64,000 nt of DNA. Origin: Fulvivirga imtechensis AK7. Its GTDB lineage: Bacteria; Bacteroidota; Bacteroidia; Cytophagales; Cyclobacteriaceae. Each line of letters starts with the position of its first letter. Position 1 is the stretch's first letter. Positions 1-8,440 of the stretch are shown in pieces. A program made the translations under genes and the position numbers. The notes beneath the pieces were generated by a model. That model ran no database searches, was not told the origin of the DNA, and worked only from the letters and a program-made list of their open reading frames with translations. The stretch is from assembly GCF_000331535.1 (NCBI RefSeq), contig NZ_AMZN01000015.1, positions 62,001-126,000 on the forward strand, read 5' to 3'.

Positions 1-20
1 GAATAATTCAGAGGTGCGTC

Positions 21-515
21 TTAAAATTGGACCAGCACCTGATTTTTTTCTACACTATCACCTTTTTTTACCTTCACCGACTTCACTACACCATCACCAC
101 TCGCTTTGATAATATTTTCCATTTTCATGGCTTCAAGGATCATGATCGGATCACCTTTCTTTACCTCATCGCCTTCTGAGACATGCACTTCAAAGATCAG
201 CCCTGGCATAGGGGCCTTGATGTCGTTTAACTGCGCCGATGCTACAGTATCCATTCCCAATTTTTCCAGCAAAAGATCGAATTTATCTTTCAGCTCCACC
301 TCATACTTATTACCGTTGACTTTTAGAATGATCGATTTTTCCTTGTAGTTAGCCTTTACAATGTCTGCCCGATAAGAATTGTTATCTTTTATGATATGGA
401 AAGACTGACTGTCGATCTTGGAGATATCCCAAACGAAAGACTCTCCGTTAACCAGCATCTGGTCCTCTTTGAGTACAACTTCAAATGTGTTATTATTAAC
501 TGTTACCTTATACAT
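21..515 (-). CDS. Biotin carboxyl carrier protein of an acyl-CoA carboxylase
   Basis: A 164-residue protein with a C-terminal biotinyl domain (about residues 95-164). The biotin attachment motif EAMKMEN is intact, with the acceptor lysine at about residue 131, and is preceded by the usual APMPG segment. In this family the carrier shuttles carboxyl groups from a biotin carboxylase to a carboxyltransferase. The N-terminal ~90 residues are beta-rich and resemble the linker/BT region of propionyl- or pyruvate-type carboxylase gamma subunits (inference). No enzyme partner is adjacent inside the window; a biotin carboxylase could lie just beyond base 1. Two carboxyltransferase genes occur elsewhere in the window (37956 and 62761). 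A -7 promoter motif on the same strand at 538-545 supports the ATG at 515. Confidence 0.88.
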   Translation of the reverse strand: MYKVTVNNNTFEVVLKEDQMLVNGESFVWDISKIDSQSFHIIKDNNSYRADIVKANYKEKSIILKVNGNKYEVELKDKFDLLLEKLGMDTVASAQLNDIKAPMPGLIFEVHVSEGDEVKKGDPIMILEAMKMENIIKASGDGVVKSVKVKKGDSVEKNQVLVQF

Positions 516-537
516 AGCGCGCGTTTAGTTAAGGTAC

Positions 538-545
538 CAAAGATA
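538..545 (-). promoter_or_regulatory. -7 promoter element for the biotin carrier gene
   Basis: On the minus strand this reads TATCTTTG, a perfect match to the Bacteroidota TAnnTTTG -7 motif. It lies 22 bases before the ATG at 515. No clear -33 TTG was found at the expected spacing. Confidence 0.55.
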
Positions 546-596
546 AAACCCTTCGGTGTAATACCTGACGAATTTATTAGAATTATCACTTTTTTG

Positions 597-604
597 TACC
601 TTTG
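597..604 (+). promoter_or_regulatory. -7 promoter element upstream of the TPP riboswitch
   Basis: TACCTTTG matches the Bacteroidota -7 consensus TAnnTTTG. Transcription starting 6-8 bases later would begin almost exactly at the first paired base of the riboswitch, as expected for a riboswitch that folds at the 5' end of the mRNA. No convincing -33 TTG is visible. Confidence 0.6.
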
Positions 605-709
605 CATTACGAGGGGTGCCCCAAAGCACGGGCTGAGATTATACCCAAAGCTCCACTAGCAACGGAGCTGAAACCTGATCCAGGTAATGCTGGCGTAGGG
701 AAGGTATGT
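605..709 (+). promoter_or_regulatory. TPP (thiamin pyrophosphate) riboswitch, THI-box
   Basis: The diagnostic conserved blocks are present in order: GGGGTGCC (613-620), CTGAGAT (633-639), ACCTGATC (673-680), GGTAATGC (683-690) and GCGTAGGGAA (693-702). These form the P2/P3 pyrimidine-binding arm and P4/P5 pyrophosphate-binding arm of the TPP aptamer. P1 can pair about 605-610 with 704-708. The expression platform is not an obvious Rho-independent terminator; a GC-rich CGGG/CCCG hairpin follows at about 720-738 and the ATG is 29 bases after it, so translational control is possible (inference). The regulated gene is the TonB receptor at 767. Confidence 0.95.
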
Positions 710-766
710 TAACAATGATCGGGATCCCCTGTACCCGAAGAAAGTTTAACACTAAAAATATCAATC

Positions 767-3208
767 ATGAAATGCTTATTACTAACAGCGCTTATGCTGT
801 TAACCGCTTTCGTTTCTTACGGACAATTTTCCGTGTCAGGTATCGTAAAAGATGCCGATACAAGTGAGCCATTACCCGGAGCCAATATTTTTCTTGGGGA
901 GAAGGCCAGGGCAACTGATAATGAGGGAAGATTTACATTTACCAGCGTCTCCAAAGGGATATATCAACTGAAAGTAACATATATAGGATATAATATTTAC
1001 GAACAACGCCTGACACTTGATGATAACAAGGAGCTACAAATTGTCTTAAAGCCAGATGTTTTTATGGCTGATGAAGTGATCGTATCTGCCACCAGGGCTA
1101 CGGAGAAAACCCCTACTACATACACTAACGTAGATAAAGATGAAATTGAGGCAAACAATCTGGGCCAGGATTTGCCTTATTTGCTTAATATGACGCCCTC
1201 ACTGGTGACAACCTCGGATGCCGGAGCAGGCGTGGGGTATACAGGATTAAGGATAAGAGGGTCGGATGCATCACGTATCAATGTAACTATTAACGGCATT
1301 CCGCTTAATGATAGTGAATCTCAGGGAGTGTATTGGGTCGACATTCCGGATATAGCTTCCTCAACGGAAAACATCCAGATACAGCGCGGAGTAGGTACCT
1401 CAACCAATGGTGCCGGAGCTTTCGGAGGTACTATTAATTTGCAGACCAACACCAAAAAAGAAAAAGCTCATGGGGAGGTGATCAATTCCTTTGGCTCTTA
1501 TGATACCTGGCGGCATACCCTCGGGTTTGGTACCGGCCTGATCAATGACAGATGGACTTTTAACGGGCGATTATCTAAGATCACCTCCGATGGATATATC
1601 GACCGGGCTACTTCTGATCTCAATTCTTATTATTTATCCGGTGGATACTATGGTAAAAATACACTGATTAAAGCCATCATTTTCGGAGGAAAGGAAAGAA
1701 CATACCAATCCTGGTACGGCACCCCTGAGGCACGTTTGGAAAATGATATGGAGGGGATGAACGTGGTGGCTGATCTTAACGGCTTCACACCTGAACAACG
1801 GGCCAATCTCTTAGAATCCGGCCGTACCTATAATTTTTATCAATACAAAAATGAGGTAGACGACTATCAACAGGATCATTACCAACTGCACCTGTCACAA
1901 CAAATCACAAACGCCATTACAGCAGGTCTGTCTTTTCATTATACCTACGGCAGAGGTTTTTATGAGCAGTTTAAAGAGGACGATGACTTTGAAGATTATG
2001 GTTTGCCAGATGTTGTCGTAGGTGGTTCTACTATTTCTTCATCGGATATCATTCGCAGGAGGTGGCTGGATAATGATTTTTATGGAGTGACATATTCTTT
2101 TGAATACAATGAAGGAAAGTGGAATGTGGTACTTGGAGGCGCCTACAACAAATATGTGGGAGACCATTTTGGGGAGATCATTTGGGCTGAATATGCTGTG
2201 AATAGCTTTATAGAGGACAGGTACTATGATAACACTGGCCACAAAGATGATTTTAATACCTTTATTAAAGCCAATTATCAGCTAAACGATCGGCTAAATG
2301 TTTTTGGAGATATTCAGTATAGAAACATTCAGTACGAAGTAGATGGTATAGATAACGATCTTCGCATTTTGGCGGTAGATGCCGCCTATGATTTTTTCAA
2401 TCCGAAGTTTGGGTTATTATATGACCTGAATAGTACAAGCCACCTGTATGCATCATATAGTATCGCTAACAGAGAGCCTGTTCGTACGGATTTTATCGAC
2501 TCTCCCGAAAAGCCCAGGCATGAAACCCTGCGAAACCTGGAGGCGGGTTATAGAAAGCAGGGATCAGGCTATCACATAGCCGCGAATTATTATTTAATGG
2601 ATTATCAAAATCAACTGGTTTTGACCGGAGAGTTAAATGATGTAGGCAGCCCGTTGCGCACCAATGTATCAGAAAGCTATCGGATGGGTGTTGAGCTTCA
2701 GGGGCAGTTAAGGCTCCTTGATCAGTTGAGGTGGAGTGCAAATGCTACTTTTAGTCGCAATAAGATCGGATTGTTCCGGGAAGTGGTCTATGACTATGGT
2801 GCGGACTGGGATGAGTTCAATGTGGTTGAAACTACTCATGAAGATACGGATATATCCTTCTCGCCCAACATTGTGGCAGCCTCTCAATTGACCTGTTTGC
2901 CGTTCAGAGGAATGGAAATTTCCCTTTTGTCGAAGTATGTTGGTAAGCAATACCTCGACAATACTTCCAATGACAACAGAGCAATCGAGGCATATTTTGT
3001 AAATGATCTCAGGCTCCGCTACACGCTCTATACGTCATTGATAAAGGAAATCGGAGTTACCTTTCAAGTGAATAACATTTTTGACGAACGGTATTCATCT
3101 AACGGTTACACCTTTGGCTACAGGGCTGGTGATTTCATAGTGCGGGAGAATTATTATTACCCCCAGGCTACAACAAACTTTCTGGCGTCTGTCACCTTGA
3201 AATTTTAG
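767..3208 (+). CDS. TonB-dependent outer-membrane receptor, predicted thiamin transporter (Omr1-like)
   Basis: An 813-residue outer-membrane receptor. A signal peptide (residues 1-20, ending ...VSYGQ) is followed by a carboxypeptidase-regulatory-like domain of about 75 residues (SGIVKDADTSEPLPGANI), then a TonB plug domain (about 115-225, with LRIRGSDASRINVTINGIPL and GAFGGTINLQTN) and a 22-strand-type barrel that ends in Phe (LASVTLKF). Such receptors bind a scarce nutrient outside the cell and import it with TonB/ExbBD energy. The TPP riboswitch immediately upstream makes thiamin or a thiamin precursor the likely substrate; thiamin-regulated receptors (Omr1) are known in Bacteroidota by comparative genomics. 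No PnuT or thiamin kinase is adjacent. The next gene has its own promoter, so this is probably a single-gene transcript. The family assignment is firm; the substrate is inferred from the riboswitch. Confidence 0.93.
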   Translation: MKCLLLTALMLLTAFVSYGQFSVSGIVKDADTSEPLPGANIFLGEKARATDNEGRFTFTSVSKGIYQLKVTYIGYNIYEQRLTLDDNKELQIVLKPDVFMADEVIVSATRATEKTPTTYTNVDKDEIEANNLGQDLPYLLNMTPSLVTTSDAGAGVGYTGLRIRGSDASRINVTINGIPLNDSESQGVYWVDIPDIASSTENIQIQRGVGTSTNGAGAFGGTINLQTNTKKEKAHGEVINSFGSYDTWRHTLGFGTGLINDRWTFNGRLSKITSDGYIDRATSDLNSYYLSGGYYGKNTLIKAIIFGGKERTYQSWYGTPEARLENDMEGMNVVADLNGFTPEQRANLLESGRTYNFYQYKNEVDDYQQDHYQLHLSQQITNAITAGLSFHYTYGRGFYEQFKEDDDFEDYGLPDVVVGGSTISSSDIIRRRWLDNDFYGVTYSFEYNEGKWNVVLGGAYNKYVGDHFGEIIWAEYAVNSFIEDRYYDNTGHKDDFNTFIKANYQLNDRLNVFGDIQYRNIQYEVDGIDNDLRILAVDAAYDFFNPKFGLLYDLNSTSHLYASYSIANREPVRTDFIDSPEKPRHETLRNLEAGYRKQGSGYHIAANYYLMDYQNQLVLTGELNDVGSPLRTNVSESYRMGVELQGQLRLLDQLRWSANATFSRNKIGLFREVVYDYGADWDEFNVVETTHEDTDISFSPNIVAASQLTCLPFRGMEISLLSKYVGKQYLDNTSNDNRAIEAYFVNDLRLRYTLYTSLIKEIGVTFQVNNIFDERYSSNGYTFGYRAGDFIVRENYYYPQATTNFLASVTLKF

Positions 3209-3272
3209 GAGTTGGAAATGTCTTAATAAAGAAAATTTGAAGTTGTTTTAGCTTTTACCAGTTGTCATGCTA

Positions 3273-3303
3273 TTGTAATACTTGCCATTCGGATTTACCT
3301 TTG
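3273..3303 (+). promoter_or_regulatory. -33/-7 promoter for the UbiA prenyltransferase gene
   Basis: A -33 TTG at 3273-3275 and a -7 TACCTTTG at 3296-3303 are separated by 20 bases, a good match to the Bacteroidota housekeeping promoter. It places transcription start near 3310, which rules out the upstream TTG codon at 3282 and supports ATG 3324. Confidence 0.65.
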
Positions 3304-3323
3304 CAAAGCAAAAAACGATCTTA

Positions 3324-4205
3324 ATGGCTCCACCATCGAATATTAAACCGCATAACTTCTCCTTATCAGGGTTTATTCAGGTGACCAGGTTCTGGAATTT
3401 ACTGATCATTATTCTGGCACAATATTTCACAGCGGTTTTTCTGGTGAATGACGACACCTACCTGTTATACTATTTAAAGGATGTCAGGCTTTTTTTATTA
3501 AGTCTTTCATCTGTGATCATTGCCGCGGCCGGTTATATCATCAATGATTATTATGATGTAAAAATAGATTTGATCAACAAACCGGAAAGAGTGGTGGTTG
3601 GCCGCATACTTAAACGCAGGGTGGCCATGGTAGCTCATACAGTACTTAATTTTACAGGTATTAGCCTTGGCTTTCTGTTGTCGTGGAAGATTGGCGTGGT
3701 CAATTTTACATGTGCACTACTGCTTTGGCTCTACTCCAACCAACTGAAAAGGATGCCATTGGTGGGTAATTTGTCAGTAGCCCTCCTTACAGGAGTAGCC
3801 ATTTACGTGGTAGATATGCTTTACAGATCCGGTAACCTGATGATAATTGCCTATGCGTTATTTGCCTTTTCATTTACATTGATCCGTGAGATCATCAAAG
3901 ATATGGAGGATCTTCGGGGTGATGCGACCTTTGGCTGTAAAACACTGCCTGTAGTATATGGTATCAGGAAAACCAAGAATATTATTTATTTCCTTTCCGC
4001 CATTTTTTTGGCAGGGCTGTGTTTCCTTGCTTATATATTTGTGGGTATTGCTATGACACTATTTTGTCTTGGTCTGATCATACCTTTGGGTGTCCTTGCC
4101 TATAAACTGGCCGGTGCCGATACTGTGAAGGATTTTAATTACTTAAGTAACTATTGTAAAGTAGTCATGCTACTGGGGATACTGAGCATGATCATTTTTA
4201 AATGA
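3324..4205 (+). CDS. UbiA-superfamily prenyltransferase (geranylgeranylglycerol-phosphate transferase-like)
   Basis: A 293-residue polytopic membrane protein with the two Asp-rich motifs of UbiA enzymes: NDYYDVKID at about residues 74-82 and DMEDLRGD near residue 195. These bind the Mg-prenyl diphosphate. The family transfers an isoprenoid chain to an aromatic or polar acceptor. The second motif resembles the archaeal-type (geranylgeranyl)glycerol phosphate and chlorophyll synthase branch more than MenA, so the acceptor is not known from sequence. About eight hydrophobic segments are visible. The start is ATG 3324 rather than the in-frame TTG at 3282, because the -7 element lies between them. 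Its stop overlaps the purN start (ATGA), so the two are probably cotranscribed, although their functions are not obviously linked. Confidence 0.8.
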   Translation: MAPPSNIKPHNFSLSGFIQVTRFWNLLIIILAQYFTAVFLVNDDTYLLYYLKDVRLFLLSLSSVIIAAAGYIINDYYDVKIDLINKPERVVVGRILKRRVAMVAHTVLNFTGISLGFLLSWKIGVVNFTCALLLWLYSNQLKRMPLVGNLSVALLTGVAIYVVDMLYRSGNLMIIAYALFAFSFTLIREIIKDMEDLRGDATFGCKTLPVVYGIRKTKNIIYFLSAIFLAGLCFLAYIFVGIAMTLFCLGLIIPLGVLAYKLAGADTVKDFNYLSNYCKVVMLLGILSMIIFK

Positions 4206-4792
4206 AAACTATGACTCGAATAGCCATTTTTGCTTCCGGCAGCGGTTCGAACGCAGAGAAGATTGCCAGATATTTTCAAAACATTACAGATAAGCAGGTA
4301 AGTCTTATACTCACCAACAATGCGAATGCCTTTGTATTGGAAAGGGCTAAAAATATGGGTATTCCTACCATTGTCTTTTCAAAAAAAGAATTCATAGAAT
4401 CCGAAACCGTGCTTGAGATCCTCAGAGATCATCAAATAGACTTCGTAGTTTTGGCAGGGTTTCTACTTCTGGTTCCTGAATATCTGGTGGAGGCATACCC
4501 TGATAAAATAGTCAATATTCATCCTGCTCTGTTGCCGAAGTACGGGGGCAAGGGGATGTATGGAGACAAGGTACATCAGGCAGTAAGAGAAGCCGGAGAT
4601 GAAGAGTCGGGTATTACTATTCATTACGTAAATTCCCGGTACGATGAAGGACAGATAGTTTTTCAAGCCCGATGCCCTGTCACTGAGGAAGATACACCTG
4701 AATCCATTGCTCAAAAGGTGCATGCGTTAGAATACCAGCATTATCCGCAGGTTATCGAGCAGTTAATTAATAAATCAATTAAAAATTTATAA
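4202..4792 (+). CDS. purN: Phosphoribosylglycinamide formyltransferase (GART)
   Basis: A 196-residue enzyme of purine synthesis that transfers the formyl group of 10-formyl-THF to GAR. The N-terminus has the phosphate-binding FASGSGSNAEKI loop. The catalytic Asn/His lie in VNIHPALLPKYGG, and the catalytic Asp lies in YDEGQIVFQ. Length is normal for PurN. The ATG at 4202 overlaps the stop of the preceding gene by four bases; an in-frame ATG nine bases later is an alternative. purH follows after about 100 bases with its own promoter, so successive purine steps (GAR and AICAR formylation/IMP closure) are grouped here. Confidence 0.95.
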   Translation: MKTMTRIAIFASGSGSNAEKIARYFQNITDKQVSLILTNNANAFVLERAKNMGIPTIVFSKKEFIESETVLEILRDHQIDFVVLAGFLLLVPEYLVEAYPDKIVNIHPALLPKYGGKGMYGDKVHQAVREAGDEESGITIHYVNSRYDEGQIVFQARCPVTEEDTPESIAQKVHALEYQHYPQVIEQLINKSIKNL

Positions 4793-4797
4793 TTTTG
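4790..4797 (+). promoter_or_regulatory. -7 promoter element for purH
   Basis: TAATTTTG fits TAnnTTTG and overlaps the purN stop codon. A transcript would start near 4804, just before the hairpin at 4809-4832, giving a leader of roughly 90 bases. No good -33 TTG is seen. Confidence 0.5.
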
Positions 4798-4808
4798 CAC
4801 CCTTGAAA

Positions 4809-4832
4809 GCAAGCCTTGCATCAAGGACTTGC
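4809..4832 (+). promoter_or_regulatory. Leader hairpin in the purH 5' untranslated region
   Basis: GCAAGCCTTG (4809-4818), loop CAT, CAAGG (4822-4826), one bulged A, CTTGC (4828-4832). This is a ten-pair stem with a single bulge at the predicted 5' end of the purH message. It has no following U-run, so it is not a terminator. It could protect the mRNA end or regulate purH (inference). A nine-codon open frame, ATG 4837 to TAA 4866, follows it. Confidence 0.4.
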
Positions 4833-4892
4833 GCACATGGCAAAATACACATTCAATCATTTATAAATTTACTCATTCAACACTAGCAACGC

Positions 4893-6416
4893 ATGTCTTT
4901 GAAAAAGATCCAATCAGCCTTAATATCAGTTTATTACAAAGATAATCTGGAACCAATTGTGAAATTACTGGCTGAGAATAATGTAGAGATCTTCTCTACG
5001 GGAGGTACGCAAAAGTTTATTGAGGACCTTGGGGCTCCTGTAACTGCAGTCGAGGATCTTACCAGTTACCCGTCAATCTTTGGAGGGAGGGTGAAAACCT
5101 TACACCCCAAAGTGTTTGGAGGTATCCTGCACAGGCGTGAACTTGATGCTGATGTGCAGCAGGCAGGTCAATATGAAATACCAAGCATAGACCTGGTGAT
5201 TGTGGATCTTTATCCATTTGAAGAGACAGTAGCCTCAGGGGCTGAGGAGCAGGATATTATTGAGAAAATTGATATCGGAGGCATTTCACTTATCCGTGCG
5301 GCTGCTAAGAACTTTAAAGATGTTCTTATTGTTTCATCACGCGAGCAATATGGCGCTATAGAGAATATTTTAAAGGATAAGGGTTGTGCCACCGATCTTT
5401 CTGATAGGAAACTATTTGCAGCAAAGGCCTTTGATATCAGCTCGCACTATGACTCAGCCATTTTCAATTACTTCAACCAAAATGATGAAGTGAGCAGCTT
5501 TAAACAGAGCATCAGGCACAAACAGGTTCTGAGATATGGGGAAAATCCACACCAGCAAGGCGCTTTTTATGGTAACCTATCGTCAATGCTGGAACAGTTG
5601 AATGGGAAAGAACTATCTTACAATAATCTTGTTGATATTGATGCTGCCGTAGCTTTGATTGAGGAATTTGACGAAACGGCTTTTGCTATTCTGAAACACA
5701 CCAATGCTTGTGGTGTTGCCACGGCAAGTAGTGTTAAAGAAGCATACAAAAGGGCATTTGCAGCGGATACGGTGTCTGCATTCGGGGGCATTTTGATCAC
5801 CAATAAAAAGGTAGACAAAGCGGCAGCGGAGGAAATGCATGCCCTGTTCTTTGAAGTGCTGATAGCGCCAGATTTTGATGAGGATGCACTGGAGTTGCTT
5901 AAACAGAAGAAAAATAGAATATTGCTAAAGCAAAAACATAACCTCAACACAAAAAAACAGTTTAAAAATTTGCTGAACGGTATAATTGAGCAAGACAGAG
6001 ACCTAAAGACCGACCAACTGTCTGACCTGAAAACGGTAACTGAAAAGGAACCAACAGAAGCAGAAAAGACGGCATTGGTATTTGCCAGCAAGGTATGTAA
6101 ACATACTAAATCAAACACTATAGTTCTGGCAAGAGACGGCCAATTGCTGGCAAGCGGGGTTGGTCAGACCTCAAGGGTTGATGCACTTAAACAGGCAATT
6201 GGAAAGGCTAAAGAGTTTGGGTTTGACCTGAAAGGCGCTGCAATGGCTTCAGACGCATTTTTCCCTTTCCCGGATTGTGTGGAAATAGCCAATGGAGAGG
6301 GTATAAAAGCGGTGATCCAGCCGGGAGGTTCCATAAAAGATCAGGATTCTATTGACTTTTGTAATAAAAATGACATGACTATGGTATTTACCGGAATACG
6401 TCATTTCAAACATTAA
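4893..6416 (+). CDS. purH: Bifunctional AICAR formyltransferase / IMP cyclohydrolase
   Basis: A 507-residue enzyme for the last two steps of IMP synthesis. The N-terminal MGS-like cyclohydrolase domain covers about residues 1-195 (ALISVYYKD, FSTGGT, GGRVKTLHPKVFGGIL). The AICAR formyltransferase domain follows, with RYGENPHQQ, KHTNACGVA (the catalytic Lys-His pair), ASDAFFPFPDCVEIA and VIQPGGSIKDQDSI. Length is typical for the family. It lies downstream of purN but is separated by a promoter and a leader hairpin. No anomalies were noted apart from a Lys/Glu-rich linker around residues 330-390 that is also common in this phylum. Confidence 0.96.
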   Translation: MSLKKIQSALISVYYKDNLEPIVKLLAENNVEIFSTGGTQKFIEDLGAPVTAVEDLTSYPSIFGGRVKTLHPKVFGGILHRRELDADVQQAGQYEIPSIDLVIVDLYPFEETVASGAEEQDIIEKIDIGGISLIRAAAKNFKDVLIVSSREQYGAIENILKDKGCATDLSDRKLFAAKAFDISSHYDSAIFNYFNQNDEVSSFKQSIRHKQVLRYGENPHQQGAFYGNLSSMLEQLNGKELSYNNLVDIDAAVALIEEFDETAFAILKHTNACGVATASSVKEAYKRAFAADTVSAFGGILITNKKVDKAAAEEMHALFFEVLIAPDFDEDALELLKQKKNRILLKQKHNLNTKKQFKNLLNGIIEQDRDLKTDQLSDLKTVTEKEPTEAEKTALVFASKVCKHTKSNTIVLARDGQLLASGVGQTSRVDALKQAIGKAKEFGFDLKGAAMASDAFFPFPDCVEIANGEGIKAVIQPGGSIKDQDSIDFCNKNDMTMVFTGIRHFKH

Positions 6417-6423
6417 AAATATT

Positions 6424-6431
6424 TAACTTTG
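6424..6431 (+). promoter_or_regulatory. -7 promoter element for the mre operon
   Basis: TAACTTTG matches TAnnTTTG and lies just after the purH stop, about 68 bases before the mreB ATG. It is the likely promoter for mreBCD-mrdA-rodA. Confidence 0.5.
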
Positions 6432-6498
6432 CAAGTTAAACAGAAACAAATTTGTAAATTTCCGATTATTGATAAGCCTAACCTTTTGATACTATAAC

Positions 6499-7524
6499 AT
6501 GGGATTGTTCGATTTTTTTTCAAGTGATATAGCCATTGACCTCGGCACAGCTAACACGCTCATTATTCATAAAGACAAAATAGTAGTTGACGAACCTTCA
6601 ATAATAGCCATCGACAAAAACACCAATAAGGTGCTTGCGATAGGTCGTGAGGCTATGCAAATGCATGAAAAAACTCATGAGAATATCAAAACCATTCGTC
6701 CGCTGAAAGACGGTGTGATCGCTGATTTTCATGCTGCAGAGCACATGATCCGAGGCATGATCAAAATGATAGATAGTGGCAAGAAATTTTTTCCGTCATC
6801 TCATAGAATGGTGATCTGCATCCCTTCAGGCATTACTGAAGTAGAAAAGAGAGCGGTACGCGACTCAGCAGAACATGCCGGGGCTAAGGAAGTATATATG
6901 ATACACGAGCCGATTGCAGCGGCTATAGGTATAGGTATCGACATAGAACAACCCGTAGGATCAATGATCGTTGATATCGGTGGGGGAACAACTGAAATCG
7001 CTGTTATTGCCCTTTCAGGAATAGTTTGCGATCAGTCAATTCGCGTGGCCGGTGATACTTTCAATCGCGATATACTTGACTATATGAGAAGGCAACACAA
7101 CCTCTTAATTGGGGAGAGGTCTGCTGAGAAGGTTAAAATTGAAGTAGGCTCAGCGCTTACCGAGCTGGATGACGGACCTGAGGATTATGAGATCAGAGGT
7201 CGTGATCTGATGACAGGTATCCCCAAAGTTATCAAGATCTCCTATTCTGAAATTGCTTTCGCTCTTGATAAATCAGTTTCTAAAATAGAGGAGGCAGTGC
7301 TGAAGGCGCTTGAGATATCGCCCCCCGAACTGTCAGCCGATATTTATGATAATGGTATACATCTGACGGGAGGAGGTGCGTTGCTGAGAGGACTGGATAA
7401 GCGATTGGCTTTAAAAACCAAATTGCCCATCCACGTGGCTGAAGACCCTCTAAGAGCAGTAGTGAGAGGAACAGGCCACGCACTGAAAAACCTGAATTCA
7501 TTCAAGGCAGTATTAATGACTTAA
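6499..7524 (+). CDS. mreB: Rod shape-determining protein MreB (bacterial actin)
   Basis: A 341-residue actin-fold ATPase that forms membrane-associated filaments and positions the lateral-wall elongation machinery. The phosphate-1 loop DLGTANTLI (about residues 15-23), the phosphate-2 loop DIGGGTTEIA and the adenosine motif TGGGALLRGLD are intact. Length is normal. The amphipathic start MGLFDFFSSD fits membrane attachment. It is the first gene of a five-gene cluster with mreC, mreD, mrdA and rodA, the classical elongasome set. The 64-base gap to mreC is short enough for cotranscription. Confidence 0.97.
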   Translation: MGLFDFFSSDIAIDLGTANTLIIHKDKIVVDEPSIIAIDKNTNKVLAIGREAMQMHEKTHENIKTIRPLKDGVIADFHAAEHMIRGMIKMIDSGKKFFPSSHRMVICIPSGITEVEKRAVRDSAEHAGAKEVYMIHEPIAAAIGIGIDIEQPVGSMIVDIGGGTTEIAVIALSGIVCDQSIRVAGDTFNRDILDYMRRQHNLLIGERSAEKVKIEVGSALTELDDGPEDYEIRGRDLMTGIPKVIKISYSEIAFALDKSVSKIEEAVLKALEISPPELSADIYDNGIHLTGGGALLRGLDKRLALKTKLPIHVAEDPLRAVVRGTGHALKNLNSFKAVLMT

Positions 7525-7588
7525 TTGCTTTTGTCTTATAATTGGCTATCTTATAACATAACTTTTGACTTTTGATCAAACCGGGTAA

Positions 7589-8440
7589 ATGCAAAGATTA
7601 TTTCTGTTTCTTTACCAATACAGAGCGTTCTTGACATTTCTTTTCCTGGAGGTAGTTTGTAGTTGGCTGATTATTGAGAACAATGACTATCAGGGAGCTA
7701 AGTTCTTCAATTCCTCGAATCGCATTGCAGCAGGTCTGTTGCAGTCGTCCAACAACATTTCTGACTATTTTGGACTAAAAGGAGTGAATGAGCAGTTGGC
7801 AAGGGAGAATGCAGAGCTAAAAGAAAAACTTGAAAGCCTGAACCAAAGCCTGTACGATACCTCCTACATAGGTCCGGATTCAATAGTTGCTGACATTGAT
7901 TCGACTGTTACTCATAAGTATGAGTTCTTCAGCGCCAAGGTCATAAATAATTCCACAAGACGGTTTAACAATTATATCACCATCAATAAAGGCAAGAAGC
8001 ATGGCGTTGAGCCTGGCATGGGTGTAATCGGAAACGATGGTGTAGTAGGAAAGGTAAAAACCGTATCGAAACATTTTGCGGTGATCACTTCCATACTTCA
8101 TGGTGACGTACTGGTCTCCACAAAGGTCAAAAGAACCGGCGATCTTTCTACTGTAAAATGGGGAGGAGTGGATCCTTATGTCGCAGAGCTTTTATATGTA
8201 CCACGGCACGTCAACGTTCAGGTGGGCGATACAATTGTTACTTCAGGTTACAATGCTATATTTCCAGAAGGTGTGCCGGTTGGGCTAGTAAAAGAGGTAG
8301 ATCTTCCGGAAGATGCCCTTTTTTATGATATTACAATTACTCTGGCAAGTGATCTTAATGAAATTTCTTATGTATACCTGATAAGAAATAAGCTCAGGGG
8401 AGAACAAGACTCTTTGCAAATTAATACCGAATTACACTAA
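7589..8440 (+). CDS. mreC: Rod shape-determining protein MreC
   Basis: A 283-residue bitopic inner-membrane protein that links MreB to PBP2 in the periplasm. It has one transmembrane segment (about residues 11-29), a coiled coil (about 65-92, LARENAELKEKLESLN) and the beta-rich MreC core with NKGKKHGVEPGMGVIG, GVVGKVKTVS and TSGYNAIFPEGVPVG. The stop codon directly abuts the ATG of mreD, implying translational coupling. Confidence 0.95.
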   Translation: MQRLFLFLYQYRAFLTFLFLEVVCSWLIIENNDYQGAKFFNSSNRIAAGLLQSSNNISDYFGLKGVNEQLARENAELKEKLESLNQSLYDTSYIGPDSIVADIDSTVTHKYEFFSAKVINNSTRRFNNYITINKGKKHGVEPGMGVIGNDGVVGKVKTVSKHFAVITSILHGDVLVSTKVKRTGDLSTVKWGGVDPYVAELLYVPRHVNVQVGDTIVTSGYNAIFPEGVPVGLVKEVDLPEDALFYDITITLASDLNEISYVYLIRNKLRGEQDSLQINTELH

